A DNA stretch of 64,000 nt from Nitrosomonas mobilis (lineage in GTDB: Bacteria; Pseudomonadota; Gammaproteobacteria; Burkholderiales; Nitrosomonadaceae), in assembly GCF_900103035.1 (NCBI RefSeq), contig NZ_FMWO01000020.1, positions 1 to 64,000 of the forward strand. Direction: 5' to 3'. Positions 27,207-35,770 of this stretch are shown here, piece after piece. Within the stretch, counting starts at the first letter, position 1, and the number at the start of each line of letters is the position of its first letter. The position numbers and the translations under genes are program-made. The notes below the pieces were generated by a model. The model was not told the DNA's origin. It made no database searches and worked only from the letters and a program-made list of their open reading frames with translations.

Positions 27207-28304
27207 TTGCCGACTTTTGCAGACAGGTTGATTCGCTGGCAGCTGGAAGCCGGTCGCCATCATTTACCCTGGCAAGGTAATCAGGACCCCTACGCGATCT
27301 GGATTGCGGAAATCATGCTGCAGCAGACCCAGGTAACGACTGTCATTCCCTATTACCAGCGATTCATGCGTGCTTTCCCGGATATTGCGACTCTGGCAAG
27401 TGCAGCACCTGATGATGTTCTGGCGTTGTGGAGTGGCCTTGGTTATTACGCGCGTGGCCGTAATCTTCATCAAGCTGCCCGCTTGCTTGTATCGGAGCAT
27501 GGCGGCGTTTTTCCGGCTAGCGCATCTGCTATCGAGCAGCTTCCCGGCATAGGGCGTTCGACGGCCGCAGCTATTGCCGCATTTGCGTTTGGTGAACGCT
27601 GCGCAATTCTGGATGGCAACGTCAAGCGTATCCTGGTACGTTATTTTGGAGTTTATAGCCATCCTGCTGGCAAGGCAGTTGAGGCCAGATTATGGCAGAT
27701 GGCGGAAAAACTACTGCCAGTAAATAATCAAGAAAAAGCCATGGCAACTTATACGCAAGCATTTATGGACCTGGGCGCGCTCGTTTGCACCCGTAGCCGG
27801 CCAAAATGCGAGTATTGCCCACTGCAGCAGGAATGCGTTGCTTTCACTCATGGATCAACTGATCAATTGCCTGTGCCTAAACCGCAAAAGACACGTCCAG
27901 AAAAGAATATCATCCATTTGTTACTGGTTAAAGACAGCAAGATTTTTCTGGAAAAACGCCCGTCTCCTGGTATCTGGGGAGGGCTGTGGTGTTTCCCAGA
28001 AATTCCGTTTGATTCCAGCAGCGACAATAGTCATTCTGCTAATCTGGCAAGTTGCAACACACCGTTTTTTGAATTTCCTTGCATAATTCATACCTTCACA
28101 CACTTCAGGCTCAATATTTATCCGCGACTGATACACGTCGGGTGCAATAACGCGTTCGAAGAAAAAGATAACCAGTGCTGGGTGACTGTCAGCGCGGCAA
28201 TGAAACTGGCTATCCCGGCACCGATCAGAAAAGTATTATTAACAGTGTCCAATGTTCTGGGATCATCTGTCAATGTGGCGAGCATAAACGAAAAGAATGA
28301 GTAA
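27207..28304 (+). CDS. mutY: A/G-specific adenine DNA glycosylase MutY
   Basis: The protein has 365 residues. It removes adenine mispaired with 8-oxoguanine. Catalytic Glu35 in IAEIMLQQTQVTTV, helix-hairpin-helix LPGIGRSTAAAIAAFAFG, catalytic Asp in AILDGNVKRILVRYFG, and the 4Fe-4S ligands CTRSRPKCEYCPLQQEC (C-X6-C-X2-C-X5-C). The C-terminal NUDIX-like domain (~235-350) reads the 8-oxoG. The start is TTG at 27207, since no ATG lies close enough to keep the N-terminal helix. The end overlaps the next gene by 8 bases. Confidence 0.94.
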   Translation: MPTFADRLIRWQLEAGRHHLPWQGNQDPYAIWIAEIMLQQTQVTTVIPYYQRFMRAFPDIATLASAAPDDVLALWSGLGYYARGRNLHQAARLLVSEHGGVFPASASAIEQLPGIGRSTAAAIAAFAFGERCAILDGNVKRILVRYFGVYSHPAGKAVEARLWQMAEKLLPVNNQEKAMATYTQAFMDLGALVCTRSRPKCEYCPLQQECVAFTHGSTDQLPVPKPQKTRPEKNIIHLLLVKDSKIFLEKRPSPGIWGGLWCFPEIPFDSSSDNSHSANLASCNTPFFEFPCIIHTFTHFRLNIYPRLIHVGCNNAFEEKDNQCWVTVSAAMKLAIPAPIRKVLLTVSNVLGSSVNVASINEKNE

Positions 28305-28902
28305 AAAACAACTACGTCAGGATTTGCGCCAATTGCGTGGGCAAATAACATCCGCACAAAGATTACGTTGGAGCAATGCGATCAGCCATAACCTGAAACA
28401 AGGGTTTCCTGAGTTACAAAATTGTTGTGTTGGCGGCTATTGGCCTCATGCAGGGGAATATGACCCACTTCCTTTGATGCAATGGCTGAGCACTCATGGC
28501 GCCACTCTTGCATTACCTAAAGTGCTCACCTCATCCGAGCCACTTGAGTTTGTTGCATGGTGGCTCGGCGCGCCGATGAGAAACGATGCTTACGGCATTC
28601 CAGTTCCGGATAAGAGCCCGATTGTCGCAGTCGATGCTGTTCTGATTCCGATGCTGGGTTTTGATGCAGGTGGTTTCCGGCTTGGTTATGGTAGCGGCTA
28701 CTTTGACCGGACACTGGTGAGCTTGACTCCGCGCCCGCTAACAATTGGTATTGCCTTTGAAGTGTTGAGAGTACCAACTGTTTTTCCGCAGTCACACGAT
28801 ATCGCCATGGATTACATCGTCACCGAGCAAGCGATTTTTTATCGTCAACAGGGCAAGCTGGTAACGCTGTCCCCTGAAGAATGTGCGAATATGACGCGAT
28901 GA
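28297..28902 (+). CDS. 5-formyltetrahydrofolate cyclo-ligase
   Basis: The protein has 201 residues. It converts 5-formyl-THF to methenyl-THF with ATP, in the cytosol. Motifs: the N-terminal KKQLRQDLRQLRGQI, YWPHAGEYDPLPLMQWL, and the C-terminal signature DAVLIPMLGFDAGGFRLGYGSGYFDRTL. The ATG lies inside the end of mutY, so the two are probably co-translated. It is often called ygfA/fau; in other betaproteobacteria the neighbour differs. Confidence 0.93.
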   Translation: MSKKQLRQDLRQLRGQITSAQRLRWSNAISHNLKQGFPELQNCCVGGYWPHAGEYDPLPLMQWLSTHGATLALPKVLTSSEPLEFVAWWLGAPMRNDAYGIPVPDKSPIVAVDAVLIPMLGFDAGGFRLGYGSGYFDRTLVSLTPRPLTIGIAFEVLRVPTVFPQSHDIAMDYIVTEQAIFYRQQGKLVTLSPEECANMTR

Positions 28903-28932
28903 GGATCTTGACGAGCCATCTCGCTGTCTAGC

Positions 28933-29556
28933 CTATTCACCCCAGCGTGGCATCAGCTCATGTGCTACACCCAGATGATCCAGTATGCGCGCAACAACAA
29001 AATCGACAATATCCTGAATGGTCTCGGGCTGTTGGTAAAAGCCGGGATTGGCAGGCAGAATGGTGGCGCCTGCATGAGCAAGTTTCAACATATTTTCCAG
29101 GTGGATGATCGAAAATGGCATTTCACGTGGAACGACGATCAGAGGGCGCTTTTCTTTCAGCATGACATCCGCTGCGCGTTCTATCAATCGCTGACTCATT
29201 CCAACAGCCACCGCCGAGAGTGTTCCCATGGTGCATGGGCAGATCACCATGGCATCGGCAGGATTGGAACCTGATGCGACTGGTGCGAACCACTCTTCAC
29301 GACCGAACACGCTCAACAGTCCTGGCGCAACTTTGAAATACTCACTCAGGGAAGCTTCGGTTTCCTTGGGACGTGAGGATAAAATCAGTCCCATTTCCTG
29401 TTGCGCTACAATTTGTGCGGCTTGTGAATACAGCAGATACACCCGGTAGCGCTGTCGTAGCAATATTTCGAGCAGGCGGATGCCATAAGGCATACCCGAT
29501 GCACCTGTCAAAGCAATAGTGATTGTTTTGCAGGGAGTGTTGGTTTTTTCACTCAT
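28933..29556 (-). CDS. ubiX: Flavin prenyltransferase UbiX
   Basis: The protein has 207 residues. It makes the prenylated FMN cofactor needed by the decarboxylase UbiD in ubiquinone synthesis. Motifs: IALTGASGMPYGIRLLEILLR (FMN-binding N-terminus), APVASGSNPADAMVICPCTMGTLSAVA, and KRPLIVVPREMPFSIIHLENM. Normal length. It converges with the cyclo-ligase gene; no terminator hairpin is visible between them. Confidence 0.94.
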   Translation of the reverse strand: MSEKTNTPCKTITIALTGASGMPYGIRLLEILLRQRYRVYLLYSQAAQIVAQQEMGLILSSRPKETEASLSEYFKVAPGLLSVFGREEWFAPVASGSNPADAMVICPCTMGTLSAVAVGMSQRLIERAADVMLKEKRPLIVVPREMPFSIIHLENMLKLAHAGATILPANPGFYQQPETIQDIVDFVVARILDHLGVAHELMPRWGE

Positions 29557-29616
29557 ATCTGATAAAGATAATCTGCACCATTACCTCTTATGACGGCAAA
29601 CAAGCAGCCGTGTGCC

Positions 29617-30600
29617 TCAGTTATTCCGATGATCCGCATGATCTTCTTCGTCATAATCTGCCGTATTCCCACCCATTGCCAACTCATGGCGATGAACAAA
29701 GTCTTGTGTACTGTCAATCCCGCGTAATTGCAGAATATGGTTGCGAACTGCAGCCTCAACTAACACGGCCAGATTACGTCCAGCAGCAACTGGAATGGTT
29801 ACCTTGCGTATCTTGACATTCAAAATTTCTTCATCAAGGTTACTCAATGGCAGGCGTTCGTAGGCACCGATTTCACTGCTGGTGGTTTTTTCCAAATGGA
29901 CGATCAGTTTCATATTTTTGCGACGACGGACAGCTGTCTCACCAAAAATAGTACGAATGTTCAACATGCCCAGCCCACGTACTTCAATAAAATCCCGCAG
30001 TAATGGTGGACAACAACCTTCTAAGGTTTCGGGACCAATACGCGATAATTCGATCACATCATCCGCGACCAGGCCGTGCCCACGACTGATCAGCTCCAGT
30101 GCGAGCTCGCTTTTGCCGACGCCACTGTCACCTGTAATCATGACGCCCATACCAAGTACATCCAGCAAGACCCCGTGGCGGGAAATGGTAGGCGCCAGAT
30201 TTCTGACTAGATAGGAGTGCAGCATCCAGATGACCTGTGAACCTGTACTGCTGGAACGTAATAATGGTGTTTGCGTTCGGCAGGAAAATTTGTCTATGCT
30301 TGCCGGTACCGCTAGACCATTGGCAACGATCAGACAGAAAGGATTGCTCGCTTCCAGTATGGACAGTTTCTTTTGCAGAGACGGCGCATCCATTTCCAGC
30401 AGGAATGTAATCGATGCCTGATTCAGTACCTGAATCCAGTTGGGATTGATAAAATTAAGATAACCGATGAGATTCTGTGCACGGTCTGAAACCTGGGTAT
30501 TCTCAAGCTGCTTGCTTATTACACTTGATGGAGTATTCCACTGCAGCTTCAGTTTTTCTTCGTTATCCCTGAATAATTGAACAATATCAATTCTGGACAT
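29617..30600 (-). CDS. hprK: HPr kinase/phosphorylase
   Basis: The protein has 327 residues. A divergent N-domain (~1-135) precedes the kinase domain with Walker A ITGDSGVGKSELALELISRGH (~160) and the HPrK signature LRDFIEVRGLGMLNIRTIFG. It phosphorylates or dephosphorylates HPr on serine. In betaproteobacteria it accompanies the nitrogen-related PTS rather than sugar uptake. Its start lies inside ptsN (14-base overlap), so the two are coupled. An acidic His/Asp-rich tail (YDEEDHADHRNN) is unusual but consistent with a flexible C-terminus. Confidence 0.95.
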   Translation of the reverse strand: MSRIDIVQLFRDNEEKLKLQWNTPSSVISKQLENTQVSDRAQNLIGYLNFINPNWIQVLNQASITFLLEMDAPSLQKKLSILEASNPFCLIVANGLAVPASIDKFSCRTQTPLLRSSSTGSQVIWMLHSYLVRNLAPTISRHGVLLDVLGMGVMITGDSGVGKSELALELISRGHGLVADDVIELSRIGPETLEGCCPPLLRDFIEVRGLGMLNIRTIFGETAVRRRKNMKLIVHLEKTTSSEIGAYERLPLSNLDEEILNVKIRKVTIPVAAGRNLAVLVEAAVRNHILQLRGIDSTQDFVHRHELAMGGNTADYDEEDHADHRNN

Positions 30601-31063
30601 ACTCTGGCTCGGGTGTCCAGTCCGATATCAACTGGCGAATTTCCTTGGCATCCCTGCTGTAAAGCAATTTCTCACGAAAACTTTTATTGCTGAACATTTG
30701 CGCAAGTTCGCTCAAAATCAACAAGTGCTGGTCAGTCGCCTTTTCGGGTACCAGCAGAATACACGCGATATTTACCGGTTGGCCATCCGGCGCATCGAAC
30801 GGAATTGCTTCCTTTAATCTAATCAGCATCAAAGCGGCTTCGCGAAGACCCTTAATCCTGCCATGAGGAATCGCAACTCCCTGACCGAGACCGGTCGACC
30901 CCAGCTTTTCACGAGTAAACAGGCTGTCAAAAACCTGACTGCGCGCCACATGAAGTGTATTCTCGAACAATAATCCCGCCTGTTCAAAGATACGTTTCTT
31001 GCTTGTGGCTTCCAGATCAATCATCACGTTTGATTCCGGCAATAGTTCAGAGATAAGATTCAT
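30587..31063 (-). CDS. ptsN: Nitrogen-regulatory PTS enzyme IIA
   Basis: The protein has 158 residues. Active-site His in GLGQGVAIPHGRIKGL accepts phosphate from NPr/HPr; ILLVPEKATDQHLLILSELAQMF is the family C-terminal block. It is a soluble regulator that in other bacteria tunes potassium uptake and envelope responses. It is part of the lptC-hprK series but is separated from hpf by a MITE. Confidence 0.94.
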   Translation of the reverse strand: MNLISELLPESNVMIDLEATSKKRIFEQAGLLFENTLHVARSQVFDSLFTREKLGSTGLGQGVAIPHGRIKGLREAALMLIRLKEAIPFDAPDGQPVNIACILLVPEKATDQHLLILSELAQMFSNKSFREKLLYSRDAKEIRQLISDWTPEPEYVQN

Positions 31064-31119
31064 AAATAACTAATCAGTTGGCTTCTAGTAGCACGAAATA
31101 TTTATACTAGGATATTTAA

Positions 31120-31257
31120 GGGCATTTCTAAAATTCATATTCAGTCATGATACTTCGGCATTCACAAAAATATTTCCTTTAATATCAATTATATGTCACG
31201 TCAATATTTTTATTCTCGTCTGCTCCTGCCTGGACCTCTGAATTTTTAGAGGCTCTC
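31120..31257 (+). repeat. MITE-like element, copy C
   Basis: 138 bp, ends GGGCATTTCTAAAATTCA and TGAATTTTTAGAGGCTCTC, with a perfect TTAA duplication at 31116-31119 and 31258-31261. It lies between hpf and ptsN, in the 5' region of ptsN. No reading frame. Confidence 0.88.
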
Positions 31258-31333
31258 TTAAGTGAGCGATTACCTCGTCAGGATAGTAGTGACAGTTCAT
31301 TCAGACACTACCAGTTTTCAGGATAAAGAATAC

Positions 31334-31666
31334 TTATTCGGGTTGCTCAAGTGGCTGATCTTTCAGCCCGCCATGATTGCGCTGGTCTAATCCTTTTTCC
31401 TTGTGTTTCAGAATCTGGCGATCCAGCTTGCCCACCAGGCTGTCGATGGAAGCGTACATGTCAGGGCTGTCTGTTTCGACAAAAATATCTTTTCCCCGTA
31501 TATGAATCGTTGCTTCAGCCTTTTGGCTGAGTTTGTCTACCGACAGTATCACCTTGATATCGATCACATGGTCAAAATGGCGTGTAATTTTTTCAAATTT
31601 TGATAAGACATATTCACGCAGTGCAGGGGTTATTTCCACATGATTACCGGTGAGATTCAAATTCAT
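31334..31666 (-). CDS. hpf: Ribosome hibernation promoting factor
   Basis: The protein has 110 residues, the short form. It starts MNLNLTGNHVEITPALREYV, with the conserved basic and acidic patches HIRGKDIFVETDSPDMYASIDSLVGKLDRQILKHKEK that bind the 30S decoding region and promote 100S ribosome dimers in stationary phase. It lies directly downstream of rpoN, the usual position; in other bacteria it is co-transcribed with rpoN. Confidence 0.93.
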   Translation of the reverse strand: MNLNLTGNHVEITPALREYVLSKFEKITRHFDHVIDIKVILSVDKLSQKAEATIHIRGKDIFVETDSPDMYASIDSLVGKLDRQILKHKEKGLDQRNHGGLKDQPLEQPE

Positions 31667-31712
31667 TATTTCTCCTTATTTAAGCAGTTGTAACAATAAA
31701 GCAATAAAAAAA

Positions 31713-33185
31713 TTAGAGTATCTTACGTAAATTGGTCGGGGGAATATGCATTAACTCCCGATATTTTGCAACCGTTCGTCGTGCAACGATGACGCCTTGC
31801 TGTGACAGCAACTGTGACAGACGGTTATCACTGAGTGGTTTTTTGGGGTTCTCATTTTGAATCAGTTGCTTGAGTAGGCTGCGAGTTGCAATGGATGAGC
31901 AGGCATCGCCCTGTTCCGTTGACACATGACTGCCAAAGAAATATTTAAACTCGAAGATACCATGCGGGGTCCTCATATACTTATGAGAGGTCACACGAGA
32001 AATGGTGGATTCATGCAATTTGAGAGTCTCGGCAATTTCACGCATCACCAGCGGACGCACAGCAGTTTCTCCGTGCTCAAGAAATGCCTGCTGGTGATCA
32101 ACAATCGCCTGACCCACACGTAAAATGGTTTGTACACGCTGGTGAATATTGCGAATCAGCAAACGCGCTTCCTGTAATTGCCCTCTAAGTGGACGGGTCT
32201 CCTCGCTGCGACTGTTTTTTAAAACATCCGCATAGAGCTGGTTGATATGAACAGGCGGAACTGCTTCCTGGTTAAGTTTCACCAGCCAGCTTTTGTCAGA
32301 TCTGACTACTATTATGTCAGGAACGATATAATGTGCAAGCGTTGAGTTGAAGTCGCTGCCTGGCTTGGGGTGTAGCTGAGTAATCATCTGCTGGATGTGC
32401 TGTAGGCAGGTTTCGTTACATCCCAGTATTTTTTGCAGCAGGCGAAAATTTTTCGCTGCAAAAGTTTCCAGATGATTCTCCACTAATTCCAGTGCCTGTT
32501 GTCGGCTGGGTGTGTCTGCAGGTAAGGCTCTGATCTGCAGAGACAGGCATTCCTGCAGATTTCTTGCTCCAACACCAGGGGGATCCAGCTGCTGAAGATA
32601 TTCAAGCGCCGCCTGTAATTCAGTGCGGCTTGCAGTGAGCCTGGACGGCAATTGCCGCAGCAGTTCATCAATGTCCTGGGTCAGATAGCCATCATCATCT
32701 AGACTATGAATCAGCAGATTGACGATTTGCCGTTGCTGTTCGGGTAACTGGCTCATGCTGAGCTGCGTCAGTAAATGTTCACACAAGCTGATGGGTTTGA
32801 TTGCAAAACGGGAAAATTCCAGATCGCTGCTGTCGGTACCATGCGAATTTAGTAACGGCTGCTGGTAAACATTGCCGCTATCCTCATAGGAGTCAGCAAA
32901 TGTGTCCAATGGCTCGTCATTCCCAATTATTGCTACCGGATCAGGCAAATCAGCATTTGCAGCATCGTCAGCCAAATCGGGCAGGTTCGAGTCAACCGGC
33001 TGCTGGAATTCAGACCGGCTGTCATCAGAATGCTCATCGAGCTCCAGCATCGGATTTTCCTGAACCATTCGCTCGATCTCTTTATTCAGCTCAAGTGTTG
33101 ACAAGGTTAACAACTTGAGGGCATGCTGCAGCTGCGGCGTTAATGTCAGACTATTCGTCGGTTTAAGTGTAAGCGTTGGTTTCAT
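31713..33185 (-). CDS. rpoN: RNA polymerase sigma-54 factor
   Basis: The protein has 490 residues. Region I is Gln/Leu-rich (QLQHALKLLTLSTLELNKEIERMVQENPMLEL), region II is acidic, then the core-binding domain (LDPPGVGARNLQECLSLQ) and the DNA-binding C-terminus with HTH (LHESTISRVTSHKYM) and the RpoN box ARRTVAKYRE. It directs transcription from -24/-12 promoters with AAA+ activators. Two candidates for such control lie in the window: fleR-linked flagellar genes and the PEP-CTERM gene at 52.3 kb. Confidence 0.97.
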   Translation of the reverse strand: MKPTLTLKPTNSLTLTPQLQHALKLLTLSTLELNKEIERMVQENPMLELDEHSDDSRSEFQQPVDSNLPDLADDAANADLPDPVAIIGNDEPLDTFADSYEDSGNVYQQPLLNSHGTDSSDLEFSRFAIKPISLCEHLLTQLSMSQLPEQQRQIVNLLIHSLDDDGYLTQDIDELLRQLPSRLTASRTELQAALEYLQQLDPPGVGARNLQECLSLQIRALPADTPSRQQALELVENHLETFAAKNFRLLQKILGCNETCLQHIQQMITQLHPKPGSDFNSTLAHYIVPDIIVVRSDKSWLVKLNQEAVPPVHINQLYADVLKNSRSEETRPLRGQLQEARLLIRNIHQRVQTILRVGQAIVDHQQAFLEHGETAVRPLVMREIAETLKLHESTISRVTSHKYMRTPHGIFEFKYFFGSHVSTEQGDACSSIATRSLLKQLIQNENPKKPLSDNRLSQLLSQQGVIVARRTVAKYRELMHIPPTNLRKIL

Positions 33186-33228
33186 ATTTCCAGTTAAAAA
33201 TCAGACTGAACGCTTGAGTATCAGCGTA

Positions 33229-33951
33229 TCAAAGCCGAAAATTTTCGCCTAAATAAACTTCCCTGACGCGACTATCATTGACGATATCTTCAGATTTGCC
33301 GCTCGCGAGTACCGCACCTTCACTGATAATATAAGCACGGTCACAGATCCCCAGTGTTTCCCGAACATTATGGTCGGTAATCAGCACACCGATACCTCGA
33401 TTCTTCAAAAAACCGATAACTTTCTGGATGTCCAGAACTGAAATGGGATCTACGCCAGCGAATGGTTCATCCAGCAGAATAAAACGTGGACGGGATGCCA
33501 GCGCTCGCGCAATTTCAACACGCCGCCGCTCCCCTCCCGAAAGACTGATAGCCGGACTCTCGCGTAAATGCCCAATATGAAAATCATGGAGCAGGGCATC
33601 TAGTTGTTGCATGATTTCCACTTCGGACAATTCTTGCAGCTCAAGTACCGCAATGATGTTTTCCTCGACGCTCAGGCGTCGAAAAATTGACGCATCCTGT
33701 GGTAAATAGCTTAGGCCCAGGCGCGCACGCTTGTGAACTGGAAGCCGGCCAAGATCGTGTTCATCCAGAAAAATTTCTCCCCCATCTAGCGGAACCAGGC
33801 CAACGACCATATAAAAACAAGTTGTCTTTCCGGCACCATTTGGCCCCAGCAAGCCAACGACTTCACCGCTGTCAACAGAAAAGGAAACATCCAGCACTAC
33901 CTTACGTGATTTGTAATGCTTCTGTAGATGTTGCGCCCGCAGCCTGCTCAT
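33229..33951 (-). CDS. lptB: LPS export ABC transporter ATPase LptB
   Basis: The protein has 240 residues. Walker [17 protein letters not shown] (~35), signature [16 protein letters not shown], Walker [17 protein letters not shown], switch [12 protein letters not shown]. It powers extraction of lipopolysaccharide from the inner membrane together with LptF and LptG (not in the window). It sits between lptA and rpoN, in the conserved order. Confidence 0.97.
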   Translation of the reverse strand: MSRLRAQHLQKHYKSRKVVLDVSFSVDSGEVVGLLGPNGAGKTTCFYMVVGLVPLDGGEIFLDEHDLGRLPVHKRARLGLSYLPQDASIFRRLSVEENIIAVLELQELSEVEIMQQLDALLHDFHIGHLRESPAISLSGGERRRVEIARALASRPRFILLDEPFAGVDPISVLDIQKVIGFLKNRGIGVLITDHNVRETLGICDRAYIISEGAVLASGKSEDIVNDSRVREVYLGENFRL

Positions 33952-33991
33952 GGGTCAATCTGACCCATGCATTTGTAATGATCAAACCGGA

Positions 33992-34558
33992 TCACTTATC
34001 TGTTTCCTCAATTGGCTGCGTGGCAGGCTGCCTGGTTCTTGGTTGAATAATAGCGCGCACACGGCTATCCGGCTGTTCGTCATTCTTTTGCTTCGCCAAG
34101 CCCTGGACCTGAAAAAAATCGCGCGTGATGTCATATGTTATATAGTCCCCGACCACTTCATCCCCGCCACGTTTCAATCTTGCGTTACCAAACAGTTCTA
34201 TCTTGTTAGTTTTGTCATCATATTCGACCCGTTTGCTCCACGCTTCGACATATTCATCCAGGCCATCACGCTTTTCTCTGAAACTAGCCAAATTGCCATA
34301 AGCAGTTGCATAACGATAGCCTGTACTATCTTCTTTCATAATAACTTTGTCTGCTTGTATCCGGAGCGTACCTTGGGTCAATATTACATTGCCGATAAAT
34401 ATGCTGGTACGAAACTCGCCTTTACGCTTGTAATCCTCGACTGTGGCACGATCGGCTTCCAGATGAATAGGTTTGTCTCGATCGGCGCGTTCTGCGAGAG
34501 AGATAACCGGGAAGGAACAACAAAGACAGAGCAATAAAGTAAGAAGTCGTTTCATCAT
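33992..34558 (-). CDS. lptA: LPS transport periplasmic protein LptA
   Basis: The protein has 188 residues from the first of two adjacent ATGs (34558 and 34555), with GGAAAG ahead. The frame is open to 34636, but that would overlap lptC by 23 bases and bury the signal peptide. Signal peptide KRLLTLLLCLCCSFPVISLA, then the OstA jellyroll domain (PIHLEADRATVEDYKRKGEFR, VILTQGTLRIQADKVIM). It bridges the periplasm for LPS. The C-terminal 30 residues are low-complexity. Confidence 0.92.
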   Translation of the reverse strand: MMKRLLTLLLCLCCSFPVISLAERADRDKPIHLEADRATVEDYKRKGEFRTSIFIGNVILTQGTLRIQADKVIMKEDSTGYRYATAYGNLASFREKRDGLDEYVEAWSKRVEYDDKTNKIELFGNARLKRGGDEVVGDYITYDITRDFFQVQGLAKQKNDEQPDSRVRAIIQPRTRQPATQPIEETDK

Positions 34559-34613
34559 TAGCAGCTTTCCAGCATGAGGCATCCACATCAATGGCAGCGA
34601 CTGACAACGACAT

Positions 34614-35186
34614 TCAGCGTTCATTTCGCTGATCATTCGCGCTGACCCGTGACTGCAACTGAATTTCCCCGGTTCGATTGTTAAGTGTCATTCCTACGGA
34701 CTTCGCAAGACTGTTCATTCGAAACACAGTCACGGCATGATCGGTTTTCACCAAATCTTCATCAGGGATGATATGTAAAAATTCAGTCACCATACGAATC
34801 TTATCCTCGTCAGTATCTTCTCCCCTGATAATCAAAACATTTCCACTAAGAAAAATATCATCGCTACCTGCAAACAGTTCTGATTGATCTGCAGTTATCC
34901 TTAGTAACGGCTTGTCGGGCTCAGTACTGGAGAATTTCACCTGTTCCAGTAAGGCATTATCTTCCTGTGGATAATGCGTCATCCTGTTTGCCGTAAACCG
35001 ACGGTGCGCGGTGGTGTCGTGATTAATCTGAATACCTTCAAGATGTTCCATTATGTAATCTACGCTATTTTTTATGGCGGCAGTATCCCGTCGAATCTGT
35101 TTTTGAAAAAAACCTTCCAACAACATTGTCAGCAACAGCAAAACGACTAGCCATATAGTGGGCCGCAAAATATAGGAGCGATTCAT
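34614..35186 (-). CDS. lptC: LPS export protein LptC
   Basis: The protein has 190 residues. One N-terminal TM helix (~10-27) anchors it in the inner membrane; the periplasmic LptC domain follows (QINHDTTAHRRFTANRMTHYP, FLSGNVLIIRGEDTDEDKIRMVTEFLHIIPDEDLVKTD). It passes LPS from LptBFG to LptA. It is the first gene of the leftward lptC-lptA-lptB-rpoN series. kdsC and kdsD, often found upstream, are missing from this spot; a MITE and a long palindrome occupy the region instead. Confidence 0.93.
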   Translation of the reverse strand: MNRSYILRPTIWLVVLLLLTMLLEGFFQKQIRRDTAAIKNSVDYIMEHLEGIQINHDTTAHRRFTANRMTHYPQEDNALLEQVKFSSTEPDKPLLRITADQSELFAGSDDIFLSGNVLIIRGEDTDEDKIRMVTEFLHIIPDEDLVKTDHAVTVFRMNSLAKSVGMTLNNRTGEIQLQSRVSANDQRNER

Positions 35187-35394
35187 GTATATTTATTTCG
35201 ATCGTTAGCGTTAATGCTCAATGAACGTTATCAATGGTGTAATGGTGAAAAGGGAGCATATCTAGTAACCGAATTTATTTTAGTATCTAGAGGTTATCAT
35301 TGAGCCTTGTCGGCATGGTTTTGACAGCAGACCTGCTTCCGCGATCTAAGATTTTACTCGATTGAGCAATTCTATTTGTTGCTAACATGCTTAT
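35187..35394. other. Intergenic gap upstream of lptC
   Basis: Together with the following MITE and palindrome this makes a gene-free stretch of about 580 bases between lptC and the helicase gene. The first ~200 bases should hold the promoter of the lpt-rpoN series. I see no reading frame. Confidence 0.5.
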
Positions 35395-35534
35395 GGGCAC
35401 CTCTAAAAATTCAGAGTTCTAAACAAGACCAGGCGCGAATAAAAATATTGACGCAGCATATAATTGATATGTAAGGAAATATTTTTTGTAAGCAACACAG
35501 TATTGTGACGAAATGTAGACTTTTAGAGGTACCC
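35395..35534 (-). repeat. MITE-like element, copy D (inverted orientation)
   Basis: 140 bp. Its reverse complement matches copies B and H along the whole length (for example ttccttacatatcaattat and gctgcgtcaatattttta). Ends GGGCACCTCTAAAAATTCA and TTTTAGAGGTACCC; flanks TTAT and TTAG, an imperfect duplication. Confidence 0.9.
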
Positions 35535-35653
35535 TTAGGTTGGGTTACTGAGGAAGTACCGGGGGATTTGAGTGCAATGGAGAGAGCGGGACTGGATTAG
35601 AAAGGGCAGGCTGCCCATCAGAGAGATAAAGCCAGTAGATGATCGATCAAGCA

Positions 35654-35716
35654 ATTGACGAAGCATTCTGCCCAGAAAAATAAGCCTTATTTTTCTGGGC
35701 AGAATGCTTCGTCAAT
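35654..35716. repeat. Perfect 63-bp palindrome
   Basis: Two 31-bp arms, exactly complementary, around a single central base at 35685. The left arm starts attgacgaagcattctgccc. It lies 55 bases past the end of the helicase gene. It can form a very stable hairpin, but no T run follows in either direction, so it is not a standard intrinsic terminator. Confidence 0.9.
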
Positions 35717-35770
35717 AATATTTTCTCTACTTGCTGATCAGTCTTTCACAAGTGACCAGGTTCGACAGCT

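Noticed and set aside
35654-35716. Reading the long palindrome as an intrinsic terminator
   Set aside because: No T run follows the stem in either direction and the arms are far longer than needed.
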